A stretch of DNA of 64,000 nucleotides from the NCBI GenBank assembly GCA_964020085.1, contig OZ026604.1:25947427-26011426 (forward strand). Direction: 5' to 3'. Positions within the stretch are counted from its first letter, which is position 1. Every line of letters begins with the position of its first letter. Position numbers and translations under genes: made by a program. The DNA comes from Micromussa lordhowensis. Taxonomy: Eukaryota; Cnidaria; Anthozoa; Scleractinia; Lobophylliidae. The notes below the pieces were generated by a model. It searched no databases, was not told the origin of the DNA, and saw only the letters and a program-made list of their open reading frames with translations. Shown here in pieces: positions 50,102-62,700 of the stretch.

Positions 50102-51274
50102 AATGGAACCAAAGCACTCCTGGGGTGGGTCCGGGTCCACATGCAAAGTTTCGGAGCTGCGCGACATCTCGCACTATGCTAACCAGCCCGTTTGCTAATT
50201 AGCCGAACTTTGCGCGCGTCGCAACTTTGCAAACTAATACCACCAAAGCACTCCCGGGGTCGGTCCGGGTCCAAATGCGAAGTATCGGAGCTGCACGAAA
50301 TCTCGCACTATGCTAATCAGCCCGCAGATCCCCAGGCGTGGCCGGCTGGCTGACTCGTTAGCCGAGCTTGACGCGTGTCGCAACTTGGCAAACTAATGGC
50401 ACCAAAGCACTCCTGGGGTGGGTCCGGGTCCACATGCAAAGTTTCGGAGCTGCGCGACATCTCGCACTATGCTAACCAGCCCGTTTGCTAATTAGCCGAA
50501 CTTTGCGCGCGTCGCAACTTTGCAAACTAATACCACCAAAGCACTCCCGGGGTCGGTCCGGGTCCAAATGCGAAGTATCGTAGCTGCGCGAAATCTCCCA
50601 CTATGCTAATCAGCCCGCAGATCCCCAGGCGTGGCCGGCTGGCTGACTCGTTAGCCGAGCTTGACGCGTGTCGCAACTTGGCAAACTAATGGCACCAAAG
50701 CACTCCTGGGGTGGGTCCGGGTCCACATGCAAAGTTTCGGAGCTGCGCGACATCTCGCACTATGCTAACCAGCCCGTTTGCTAATTAGCCGAACTTTGCG
50801 CGCGTCGCAACTTTGCAAACTAATACCACCAAAGCACTCCCGGGGTCGGTCCAGGTCCAAATGCGAAGTATCGGAGCTGCGCAAAAATCTCCCACTATGC
50901 TAATCAGCCCGCAGATCCCCAGGCGTGGCCGGCTGGCTGACTCGTTAGCCGAGCTTGACGCGTGTCGCAACTTGGCAAACTAATGGCACCAAAGCACTCC
51001 TGGGGTGGGTCCGGGTCCACATGCAAAGTTTCGGAGCTGCGCGACATCTCGCACTATGCTAACCAGCCCGTTTGCTAATTAGCCGAACTTTGCGCGCGTC
51101 GCAACTTTGCAAACTAATACCACCAAAGCACTCCCGGGGTCGGTCCGGGTCCAAATGCGAAGTATCGGAGCTGCGCGAAATCTCGCACTATGCTAATCAG
51201 CCCGCAGATCCCCAGGCGTGGCCGGCTGGCTGACTCGTTAGCCGAGCTTGACGCGTGTCACAACTTGGCAAACT
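50102..51274 (+). repeat. Units 172-175, divergent dimers with a 1-bp insertion
   Basis: Unit 172 has GGAACC (50107) and GCTGCACG (50295). Unit 173 has T at 50581 and a CTCCCAC B monomer. Unit 174 (50688-50981) is 294 bp, with GGTCCAGG and a five-A run at 50883-50887. Unit 175 has GTGTCACAA (51260). Unit 174's marker pair recurs in unit 185. Confidence 0.88.
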
Positions 51275-53324
51275 AATGGAACCAAAGCACTCCTGGGGTG
51301 GGTCCGGGTCCACATGCAAAGTTTCGGAGCTGCGCGACATCTCGCACTATGCTAACCAGCCCGTTTGCTAATTAGCCGAACTTTGCGCGCGTCGCAACTT
51401 TGCAAACTAATACCACCAAAGCACTCCCGGGGTCGGTCCGGGTCCAAATGCGAAGTATCGGAGCTGCGTGAAATCTCGCACTATGCTAATCAGCCCGCAG
51501 ATCCCCAGGCGTGGCCGGCTGGCTGACTCGTTAGCCGAGCTTGACGCGTGTCGCAACTTGGCAAACTAATGGCACCAAAGCACTCCTGGGGTGGGTCCGG
51601 GTCCACATGCAAAGTTTCGGAGCTGCGCGACATCTCCCACTATGCTAACCAGCCCGTTTGCTAATTAGCCGAACTTTGCGCGCGTCGCAACTTTGCAAAC
51701 TAATACCACCAAAGCACTCCCGGGGTCGGTCCGGGTCCAAATGCGAAGTATCGGAGCTGCGCGAAATCTCGCACTATGCTAATCAGCCCGCAGATCCCCA
51801 GGCGTGGCCGGCTGGCTGACTCGTTAGCCGAGCTTGACGCGTGTCGCAACTTGGCAAACTAATGGCACCAAAGCACTCCTGGGGTGGGTCCGGCTCCACA
51901 TGCAAAGTTTCGGAGCTGCGCGACATCTCGCACTATGCTAACCAGCCCGTTTGCTAATTAGCCGAACTTTGCGCGCGTCGAACTTTGCAAACTAATACCA
52001 CCAAAGCACTCCCGGGGTCGGTCCGGGTCCACATGCGAAGTATCGGAGCTGCGCGAAATCTGGCACTATGCTAATCAGCCCGCAGATCCCCAGGCGTGGC
52101 CGGCTGGCTGACTCGTTAGCCGAGCTTGACGCGTGTCGCAACTTGGCAAACTAATGGCACCAAAGCACTCCTGGGGTGGGTCCAGGTCCACATGCAAAGT
52201 TTCGGAGCTGCGTGACATCTCGCACTATGCTAACCAGTCCGTTTGCTAATTAGCCGAACTTTGCGCGCGTCGCAACTTTGCAAACTAATACCACCAAAGC
52301 ACTCCCGGGGTCGGTCCGGGTCCAAATGCGAAGTATCGGAGCTGCGCGAAATCTCGCACTATGCTAATCAGCCCGCAGATCCCCAGGCGTGGCCGGCTGG
52401 CTGACTCGTTAGCCGAGCTTGACGCGTGTCGCAACTTGGCAAACTAATGGCACCAAAGCACTCCTGGGGTGGGTCCGGGTCCACATGCAAAGTTTCGGAG
52501 CTGCGCGACATCTCGCACTATGCTAACCAGCCCGTTTGCTAATTAGCCGAACTTTGCGCGCGTCGCAACTTTGCAAACTAATACCACCAAAGCACTCCCG
52601 GGGTCGGTCCGGGTCCAAATGCGAAGTATCGGAGCTGCGCGAAATCTCGCACTATGCTAATCAGCCCGCAGATCCCCAGGCGTGGCCGGCTGGCTGACTC
52701 GTTAGCCGAGCTTGACGCGTGTCGCAACTTGGCAAACTAATGGCACCAAAGCACTCCTGGGGTGGGTCCGGGTCCACATGCAAAGTTTCGGAGCTGCGCG
52801 ACATCTCGCACTATGCTAACCAGCCCGTTTGCTAATTAGCCGAACTTTGCGCGCGTCGCAACTTTGCAAACTAATACCACCAAAGCACTCCCGGGGTCGG
52901 TCCGGGTCCAAATGCGAAGTATCGGAGCTGCGCGAAATCTCGCACTATGCTAATCAGCCCGCAGATCCCCAGGCGTGGCCGGCTGGCTGACTCGTTAGCC
53001 GAGCTTGACGCGTGTCGCAACTTGGCAAACTAATGACACCAAAGCACTCCTGGGGTGGGTCCGGGTCCACATGCAAAGTTTCGGAGCTGCGCGACATCTC
53101 GCACTATGCTAACCAGCCCGTTTGCTAATTAGCCGAACTTTGCGCGCGTCGCAACTTTGCAAACTAATACCACCAAAGCACTCCCAGGGTCGGTCCGGGT
53201 CCAAATGCGAAGTATCGGAGCTGCGCGAAATCTCGCACTATGCTAATCAGCCCGCAGATCCCCAGGCGTGGCCGGCTGGCTGACTCGTTAGCCGAGCTTG
53301 ACGCGTGTCGCAACTTGGCAAACT
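51275..53324 (+). repeat. Units 176-182, decayed fourth copy
   Basis: Six markers match units 156-162 at a 20-unit offset: GCGTGAAAT at 51469, CTCCCAC in A at 51637, CCACATG in B at 52032, GCGTGAC at 52213, GACACC at 53036 and CCCAGGG at 53186. Several markers of the source (ATACGACC, GTTTGCC, CCCGTAG) are absent. New changes include 51894, a 1-bp loss after 51980, 52062, 52184 and 52238. Unit 178 is 292 bp. Confidence 0.75.
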
Positions 53325-54497
53325 AATGGCACCAAAGCACTCCTGGGGTGGGTCCGGGTCCACATGCAAAGTTTCGGAGCTGCGCGACATCTCGCACTAT
53401 GCTAACCAGCCCGTTTGCTAATTAGCTGAACTTTGCGCGCGTCGCAACTTTGCAAACTAATACCACCAAAGCACTCCCGGGGTCGGTCCGGGTCCAAATG
53501 CGAAGTATCGGAGCTGCACAAAATCTTGCACTATGCTAATCAGCCCGCAGATCCCCAGGCGTGGCCGGCTGGCTTACTCGTTAGCCGAGCTTGACGCGTG
53601 TCGCAACTTGGCAAACTAATGGCACCAAAGCACTCCTGGGGTGGGTCCGGGTCCACATGCAAAGTTTCGGAGCTGCGCGACATCTCGCACTTTGCTAACC
53701 AGCCCGTTTGCTAATTAGCCGAACTTTGCGCGCGTCGCAACTTTGCAAACTAATACCACCAAAGCACTCCCGGGGTCGGTCCGGGTCCAAATGCGAAGTA
53801 TCGGAGCTGCGCGAAATCTCCCACTATGCTAATCAGCCCGCAGATCCCCAGGCGTGGCCGGCTGGCTGACTCGTTAGCCGAGCTTGACGCGTGTCGCAAC
53901 TTGGCAAACTAATGGCACCAAAGCACTCCTGGGGTGGGTCCGGGTCCACATGCAAAGTTTCGGAGCTGCGCGACATCTCGCACTATGCTAACCAGCCCGT
54001 TTGCTAATTAGCCGAACTTTGCGCGCGTCGCAACTTTGCAAACTAATACCACCAAAGCACTCCCGGGGTCGGTCCAGGTCCAAATGCGAAGTATCGGAGC
54101 TGCGCAAAAATCTCCCACTATGCTAATCAGCCCGCAGATCCCCAGGCGTGGCCGGCTGGCTGACTCGTTAGCCGAGCTTGACGCGTGTCGCAACTTGGCA
54201 AACTAATGGCACCAAAGCACTCCTGGGGTGGGTCCGGGTCCACATGCAAAGTTTCGGAGCTGCGCGACATCTCGCACTATGCTAACCAGCCCGTTTGCTA
54301 ATTAGCCGAACTTTGCGCGCGTCGCAACTTTGCAAACTAATACCACCAAAGCACTCCCGGGGTCGGTCCGGGTCCAAATGCGAAGTATCGGAGCTGCGCG
54401 AAATCTCGCACTATGCTAATCAGCCCGCAGATCCCCAGGCGTGGCCGGCTGGCTGACTCGTTAGCCGAGCTTGACGCGTGTCGCAACTTGGCAAACT
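53325..54497 (+). repeat. Units 183-186, including a second 294-bp unit
   Basis: Unit 183 is heavily altered: 53427, 53518, 53520, 53527 and 53575, four of these five being CpG transitions. Unit 184 has A-to-T at 53692. Unit 185 (53911-54204) repeats GGTCCAGG and the five-A insertion (54106-54110) of unit 174 exactly 3,223 bp (11 units) away, so the insertion was copied rather than gained twice. The same 61-codon minus-strand frame appears in both and is not a gene. Confidence 0.88.
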
Positions 54498-55669
54498 AAT
54501 GGCACCAAAGCACTCCTGGGGTGGGTCCGGGTCCACATGCAAAGTTTCGGAGCTGCGCGACATCTCGCACTATGCTAACCAGCCCGTTTGCTAATTAGCC
54601 GAACTTTGCGCGCGTCGCAACTTTGCAAACTAATACCACCAAAGCACTCCCGGGGTCGGTCCGGGTCCAAATGCGAAGTATCGGAGCTGCGTGAAATCTC
54701 GCACTATGCTAATCAGCCCGCAGATCCCCAGGCGTGGCCGGCTGGCTGACTCGTTAGCCGAGCTTGACGCGTGTCGCAACTTGGCAAACTAATGGCACCA
54801 AAGCACTCCTGGGGTGGGCCCGGGTCCACATGCAAAGTTTCGGAGCTGCGCGACATCTCGCACTATGCTAACCAGCCCGTTTGCTAATTAGCCGAACTTT
54901 GCGCGCGTCGCAACTTTGCAAACTAATACCACCAAAGCACTCCCGGGGTCGGTCCGGGTCCAAATGCGAAGTATCGGAGCTGCGCGAAATCTCGCACTAT
55001 GCTAATCAGCCCGCAGATCCCCAGGCGTGGCCGGCTGGCTGACTCGTTAGCCGAGCTTGACGCGTGTCGCAACTTGGCAAACTAATGGCACCAAAGCACT
55101 CCTGGGGTGGGTCCGGGTCCACATGCAAAGTTTCGGAGCTGCGCGACATCTCGCACTATGCTAACCAGCCCGTTTGCTAATTAGCCGAACTTTGCGCGCG
55201 TCGCAACTTTGCAAACTAATACCACCAAAGCACTCCCGGGGTCGGTCCGGGTCCAAATGCGAAGTATCGGAGCTGCGTGAAATCTCGCACTATGCTAATC
55301 AGCCCGCAGATCCCCAGGCGTGGCCGGCTGGCTGACTCGTTAGCCGAGCTTGACGCGTGTCGCAACTTGGCAAACTAATGGCACCAAAGCACTCCTGGGG
55401 TGGGCCCGGGTCCACATGCAAAGTTTCGGAGCTGCGCGACATCTCGCACTATGCTAACCAGCCCGTTTGCTAATTAGCCGAACTTTGCGCGCGTCGCAAC
55501 TTTGCAAACTAATACCACCAAAGCACTCCCGGGGTCGGTCCGGGTCCAAATGCGAAGTATCGGAGCTGCGTGAAATCTCGCACTATGCTAATCAGCCCGC
55601 AGATCCCCAGGCGTGGCCGGCTGGCTGACTCGTTAGCCGAGCTTGACGCGTGTCGCAACTTGGCAAACT
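54498..55669 (+). repeat. Units 187-190, two-unit duplication
   Basis: Units 188 and 190 share T-to-C in A (GGGCCCGGG) at 54819 and 55405. Units 187, 189 and 190 share GCGTGAAAT in B. The pattern fits a duplication of a two-unit block, 586 bp apart. Confidence 0.8.
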
Positions 55670-56548
55670 AATGGCACCAAAGCACTCCTGGGGTGGGTCC
55701 GGGTCCACATGCAAAGTTTCGGAGCTGCGCGACATCTCGCACTATGCTAACCAGCCCGTTTGCTAATTAGCCGAACTTTGCGCGCGTCGCAACTTTGCAA
55801 ACTAATACCACCAAAGCACTCCCGGGGACGGTCCGGGTCCACATGCGAAGTATCGGAGCTGCGCGAAATCTCGCACTATGCTAATCAGCCCGCAGATCCC
55901 CAGGCGTGGCCGGCTGGCTGACTCGTTAGCCGAGCTTGACGCGTGTCGCAACTTGGCAAACTAATGGCACCAAAGCACTCCTGGGGTGGGTCCGGGTCCA
56001 CATGCAAAGTTTCGGAGCTGCGCGACATCTCGCACTATGCTAACCAGCCCGTTTGCTAATTAGCCGAACTTTGCGCGCGTCGCAACTTTGCAAACTAATA
56101 CCACCAAAGCACTCCCGGGGTCGGTCCGGGTCCAAATGCGAAGTATCGGAGCTGCGCAAAATCTCGCACTATGCTAATCAGCCCGCAGATCCCCAGGCGT
56201 GGCCGGCTGGCTGACTCGTTAGCCGAGCTTGACGCGTGTCGCAACTTGGCAAACTAATGGTACCAAAGCACTCCTGGGGTGGGTCCGGGTCCACATGCAA
56301 AGTTTCGGAGCTGCGCGACATCTCGCACTATGCTAACCAGCCCGTTTGCTAATTAGCCGAACTTTGCGCGCGTCGCAACTTTGCAAACTAATACCACCAA
56401 AGCACTCCCGGGGTCGGTCCGGGTCCAAATGCGAAGTATCGGAGCTGCGCGAAATCTCGCACTATGCTAATCAGCCCGCCGATCCCCAGGCGTGGCCGGC
56501 TGGCTGACTCGTTAGCCGAGCTTGACGCGTGTCGCAACTTGGCAAACT
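55670..56548 (+). repeat. Units 191-193, dimers before the hybrid
   Basis: Changes seen are A at 55828 (GGGGACGG), the A-type CCACATG in B of unit 191, GCGCAAAATC at 56158, T at 56261 (creating GGTACC) and C at 56480. All three B monomers are CTCGCAC. Confidence 0.88.
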
Positions 56549-56707
56549 AATGGCACCAAAGCACTCCTGGGGTCGGTCCGGGTCCAAATGCGAAGTATCG
56601 GAGCTGCACGAAATCTCGCACTATGCTAATCAGCCCGCAGATCCCCAGGCGTGGCCGGCTGGCTGACTCGTTAGCCGAGCTTGACGCGTGTCGCAACTTG
56701 GCAAACT
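56549..56707 (+). repeat. A/B hybrid monomer, 159 bp (134-bp deletion)
   Basis: The only place where the A-B alternation breaks. The first 25 bases are A-type (AATGGCACC, then CTCCTGGGGT). From about 56574 onward the sequence is B-type (CGGTCC, CCAAATGCGAAG, the 33-bp B segment and a B tail). The result is a monomer of exactly B length that replaces a dimer, so 134 bp are missing. This is the expected product of unequal crossover or single-strand annealing between an A and a B monomer aligned in register. The switch lies between the A-type T of CTCCTGGGG and the B-type C of GGGGTCGG. It also carries GCTGCACG. Confidence 0.95.
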
Positions 56708-59700
56708 AATGGCACCAAAGCACTCCTGGGGTGGGTCCGGGTCCACATGCAAAGTTTCGGAGCTGCGCGACATCTCGCACTATGCTAACCAGCCCGTTTG
56801 CTAATTAGCCGAACTTTGCGCGCGTCGCAACTTTGCAAACTAATACCACCAAAGCACTTCCGGGGTCAGTCCGGGTCCAAATGCGAAGTATCCGAGCTGC
56901 GCGAAATCTCGCACTATGCTAATCAGCCCGCAGATCCCCAGGCGTGCCCGGCTGGCTGACTCGTTAGCCGAGCTTGACGCGTGTCGCAACTTGGCAAACT
57001 AATGGCACCAAAGCACTCCTGGGGTGGGTCCGGGTCCACATGCAAAGTTTCGGAGCTGCGCGACATCTCGCACTATGCTAACCAGCCCGTTTGCTAATTA
57101 GCCGAACTTTGCGCGCGTCGCAACTTTGCAAACTAATACCACCAAAGCACTCCCGGGGTCGGTCCGGGTCCAAATGCGAAGTATCGGAGCTGCGCGAAAT
57201 CTCGCACTATGCTAATCAGCCCGCAGATCCCCAGGCGTGGCCGGCTGGCTGACTCGTTAGCCGAGCTTGACGCGTGTCGCAACTTGGCAAACTAATGGCA
57301 CCAAAGCACTCCTGGGGTGGGTCCGGGTCCACATGCAAAGTTTCGGAGCTGCGCGACATCTCGCACTATGCTAACCAGCCCGTTTGCTAATTAGCCGAAC
57401 TTTGCGCGCGTCGCAACTTTGCAAACTAATACCACCAAAGCACCCCCGGGGTCGGTCCGGGTCCAAATGCGAAGTATCGGAGCTGCGTGAAATCTCGCAC
57501 TATGCTAATCAGCCCGCAGATCCTCAGGCGGGGCCGGCTGGCTGACTCGTTAGCCGAGCTTGACGCGTGTCGCAACTTGGCAAACTAATGGCACCAAAGC
57601 ACTCCTGGGGTGGGTCCGGGTCCACATGCAAAGTTTCGGAGCTGCGCGACATCTCGCACTATGCTAACCAGCCCGTTTGCTAATTAGCCGAACTTTGCGC
57701 GCGTCGCAACTTTGCAAACTAATACCACCAAAGCACTCCCGGGGTTGGTCCGGGTCCAAATGCGAAGTATCGGAGCTGCGCGAAATCTCGCACTATTCTA
57801 ATCAGCCCGCAGATCCCCAGGCGTGGCCGGCTGGCTGACTCGTTAGCCGAGCTTGACGCGTGTCGCAACTTGGCAAACTAATGGCACCAAAGCACTCCTG
57901 GGGTGGGTCCGGGTCCACATGCAAAGTTTCGGAGCTGCGCGACATCTCGCACTATGCTAACCAGCCCGTTTGCTAATTAGCCGAACTTTGCGCGCGTCGC
58001 AACTTTGCAAACTAATACCACCAAAGCACTCCCGGGGTCGGTCCGGGTCCAAATGCGAAGTATCGGAGCTGCGCGAAATCTCGCACTATGCTAATCAGCC
58101 CGCAGATCCCCAGGCGTGGCCGGCTGGCTGACTCGTCAGCCGAGCTTGACGCGTGTCGCAACTTGGCAAACTAATGGCACCAAAGCACTCCTGGGGTGGG
58201 TCCGGGTCCACATGCAAAGTTTCGGAGCTGCGCGACATCTCGCACTATGCTAACCAGCCCGTTTGCTAATTAGCCGAACTTTGCGCGCGTCGCAACTTTG
58301 CAAACTAATACCACCAAAGCACTCCCGGGGTCGGTCCGGGTCCAAATGCGAAGTATCGGAGCTGCGCGAAATCTCGCACTATTCTAATCAGCCCGCAGAT
58401 CCCCAGGCGTGGCCGGCTGACTGACTCGTTAGCCGAGCTTGACGCGTGTCGCAACTTGGCAAACTAATGCCACCAAAGCACTCCTGGGGTGGGTCCGGGT
58501 CCACATGCAAAGTTTCGGAGCTGCGCGACATCTCGCACTATGCTAACCAGCCCGTTTGCTAATTAGCCGAACTTTGCGCGCGTCGCAACTTTGCAAACTA
58601 ATACCACCAAAGCACTCCCGGGGTCGGTCCGGGTCCAAATGCGAAGTATCGGAGCTGCGCGAAATCTCCCACTATGCTAATCAGCCCGCAGATCCCCAGG
58701 CGTGGCCGGCTGGCTGACTCGTTAGCCGAGCTTGACGCGTGTCGCAACTTGGCAAACTAATGGCACCAAAGCACTCCTGGGGTGGGTCCGGGTCCACATG
58801 CAAAGTTTCGGAGCTGCGCGACATCTCGCACTATGCTAACCAGCCCGTTTGCTAATTAGCCGAACTTTGCGCGCGTCGCAACTTTGCAAACTAATACCAC
58901 CAAAGCACTCCCGGGGTCGGTCCGGGTCCAAATGCGAAGTATCGGAGCTGCGTGAAATCTCGCACTATGCTAATCAGCCCGCAGATCCCCAGGCGTGGCC
59001 GGCTGGCTGACTCGTTAGCCGAGCTTGACGCGTGTCGCAACTTGGCAAACTAATGGCACCAAAGCACTCCTGGGGTGGGTCCGGGTCCACATGCAAAGTT
59101 TCGGAGCTGCGCGACATCTCGCACTATGCTAACCAGCCCGTTTGCTAATTAGCCGAACTTTGCGCGCGTCGCAACTTTGCAAACTAATACCACCAAAGCA
59201 CTCCCGGGGTCGGTCCGGGTCCAAATGCGAAGTATCGGAGCTGCTCGAAATCTCGCACTATGCTAATCAGCCCGCAGATCCCCAGGCGTGGCCGGCTGGC
59301 TGACTCGTTAGCCGAGCTTGACGCGTGTCGCAACTTGGCAAACTAATGGCACCAAAGCACTCCTGGGGTGGGTCCGGGTCCACATGCAAAGTTTCGGAGC
59401 TGCGCGACATCTCGCACTATGCTAACCAGCCCGTTTGCTAATTAGCCGAACTTTGCGCGCGTCGCAACTTTGCAAACTAATACCACCAAAGCACTCCCGG
59501 GGTCGGTCCGGGTCCAAATGCGAAGTATCGGAGCTGCGTGAAATCTCGCACTATGCTAATCAGCCCGCAGATCCCCAGGCGTGGCCGGCTGGCTGACTCG
59601 TTAGCCGAGCTTGACGCGTGTCGCAACTTGGCAAACTAATGGCACCAAAGCACTCCTGGGGTGGGTCCGGGTCCACATGCAAAGTTTCGGAGCTGCGCGA

Positions 59701-62700
59701 CATCTCGCACTATGCTAACCAGCCCGTTTGCTAATTAGCCGAACTTTGCGCGCGTCGCAACTTTGCAAACTAATACCACCAAAGCACTCCCGGGGTCGGT
59801 CCGGGTCCAAATGCGAAGTATCGGAGCTGCGCGAAATCTCGCACTATGCTAATCAGCCCGCAGATCCCCAGGCGTGGCCGGCTGGCTGACTCGTTAGCCG
59901 AGCTTGACGCGTGTCGCAACTTGGCAAACTAATGGCACCAAAGCACTCCTGGGGTGGGTCCGGGTCCACATGCAAAGTTTCGGAGCTGCGCGACATCTCG
60001 CACTATGCTAACCAGCCCGTTTGCTAATTAGCCGAACTTTGCGCGCGTCGCAACTTTGCAAACTAATACCACCAAAGCACTCCCGGGGTCGGTCCGGGTC
60101 CAAATGCGAAGTATCGGAGCTGCGCGAAATCTCGCACTATGCTAATCAGCCCGCAGATCCCCAGGCGTGGCCGGCTGGCTGACTCGTTAGCCGAGCTTGA
60201 CGCGTGTCGCAACTTGGCAAACTAATGGCACCAAAGCACTCCTGGGGTGGGTCCGGGTCCACATGCAAAGTTTCGGAGCTGCGCGACATCTCGCACTATG
60301 CTAACCAGCCCGTTTGCTAATTAGCCGAACTTTGCGCGCGTCGCAACTTTGCAAACTAATACCACCAAAGCACTCCCGGGGTCGGTCCGGGTCCAAATGC
60401 GAAGTATCGGAGCTGCGTGAAATCTCGCACTATGCTAATCAGCCCGCAGATCCCCAGGCGTGGCCGGCTGGCTGACTCGTTAGCCGAGCTTGACGCGTGT
60501 CGCAACTTGGCAAACTAATGGCACCAAAGCACTCCTGGGGTGGGTCCGGGTCCACATGCAAAGTTTCGGAGCTGCGCGACATCTCGCACTATGCTAACCA
60601 GCCCGTTTGCTAATTAGCCGAACTTTGCGCGCGTCGCAACTTTGCAAACTAATACCACCAAAGCACTCCCGGGGTCGGTCCGGGTCCAAATGCGAAGTAT
60701 CGGAGCTGCGCGAAATCTCGCACTATGCTAATCAGCCCGCAGATCCCCAGGCGTGGCCGGCTGGCTGACTCGTTAGCCGAGCTTGACGCGTGTCGCAACT
60801 TGGCAAACTAATGGCACCAAAGCACTCCTGGGGTGGGTCCGGGTCCACATGCAAAGTTTCGGAGCTGCGCGACATCTCGCACTATGCTAACCAGCCCGTT
60901 TGCTAATTAGCCGAACTTTGCGCGCGTCGCAACTTTGCAAACTAATACCACCAAAGCACTCCCGGGGTCGGTCCGGGTCCAAATGCGAAGTATCGGAGCT
61001 GCGCGAAATCTCCCACTATGCTAATCAGCCCGCAGATCCCCAGGCGTGGCCGGCTGGCTGACTCGTTAGCCGAGCTTGACGCGTGTCGCAACTTGGCAAA
61101 CTAATGGCACCAAAGCACTCCTGGGGTGGGTCCGGGTCCACATGCAAAGTTTCGGAGCTGCGCGACATCTCGCACTATGCTAACCAGCCCGTTTGCTAAT
61201 TAGCCGAACTTTGCGCGCGTCGCAACTTTGCAAACTAATACCACCAAAGCACTCCCGGGGTCGGTCCGGGTCCAAATGCGAAGTATCGGAGCTGCGCGAA
61301 ATCTCGCACTATGCTAATCAGCCCGCAGATCCCCAGGCGTGGCCGGCTGGCTGACTCGTTAGCCGAGCTTGACGCGTGTCGCAACTTGGCAAACTAATGG
61401 CACCAAAGCACTCCTGGGGTGGGTCCGGGTCCACATGCAAAGTTTCGGAGCTGCGCGACATCTCGCACTATGCTAACCAGCCCGTTTGCTAATTAGCCGA
61501 ACTTTGCGCGCGTCGCAACTTTGCAAACTAATACCACCAAAGCACTCCCGGGGTCGGTCCGGGTCCAAATGCGAAGTATCGGAGCTGCGCGAAATCTCGC
61601 ACTATGCTAATCAGCCCGCAGATCCCCAGGCGTGGCCGGCTGGCTGACTCGTTAGCCGAGCTTGACGCGTGTCGCAACTTGGCAAACTAATGGCACCAAA
61701 GCACTCCTGGGGTGGGTCCGGGTCCACATGCAAAGTTTCGGAGCTGCGCGACATCTCGCACTATCCTAACCAGCCCGTTTGCTAATTAGCCGAACTTTGC
61801 GCGCGTCGCAACTTTGCAAACTAATACCACCAAAGCACTCCCGGGGTCGGTCCGGGTCCAAATGCGAAGTATCGGAGCTGCGTGAAATCTCGCACTATGC
61901 TAATCAGCCCGCAGATCCCCAGGCGTGGCCGGCTGGCTGACTCGTTAGCCGAGCTTGACGCGTGTCGCAACTTGGCAAACTAATGGCACCAAAGCACTCC
62001 TGGGGTGGGTCCGGGTCCACATGCAAAGTTTCGGAGCTGCGCGACATCTCGCACTATGCTAACCAGCCCGTTTGCTAATTAGCCGAACTTTGCGCGCGTC
62101 GCAACTTTGCAAACTAATACCACCAAAGCACTCCCGGGGTCGGTCCGGGTCCAAATGCGAAGTATCGGAGCTGCGCGAAATCTCGCACTATGCTAATCAG
62201 CCCGCAGATCCCCAGGCGTGGCCGGCTGGCTGACTCGTTAGCCGAGCTTGACGCGTGTCGCAACTTGGCAAACTAATGGCACCAAAGCACTCCTGGGGTG
62301 GGTCCGGGTCCACATGCAAAGTTTCGGAGCTGCGCGACATCTCGCACTATGCTAACCAGCCCGTTTGCTAATTAGCCGAACTTTGCGCGCGTCGCAACTT
62401 TGCAAACTAATACCACCAAAGCACTCCCGGGGTCGGTCCGGGTCCAAATGCGAAGTATCGGAGCTGCGCGAAATCTCCCACTATGCTAATCAGCCCGCAG
62501 ATCCCCAGGCATGGCCGGCTGGCTGACTCGTTAGCCGAGCTTGACGCGTGTCGCAACTTGGCAAACTAATGGCACCAAAGCACTCCTGGGGTGGGTCCGG
62601 GTCCACATGCAAAGTTTCGGAGCTGCGCGACATCTCGCACTATGCTAACCAGCCCGTTTGCTAATTAGCCGAACTTTGCGCGCGTCGCAACTTTGCAAAC

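Noticed and set aside
7912..50687. GGAACC plus a TAGCTG change in unit 28 and again in units 172-173
   Set aside because: The second change differs (CATAG versus CGTAG) and lies in a different unit relative to the first, so common descent is not supported.
50785..54193. Identical 61-codon minus-strand frames at 50785-50970 and 54008-54193
   Set aside because: Both come from one 1-bp insertion that was copied over 11 units. The identity reflects satellite duplication, not protein constraint.
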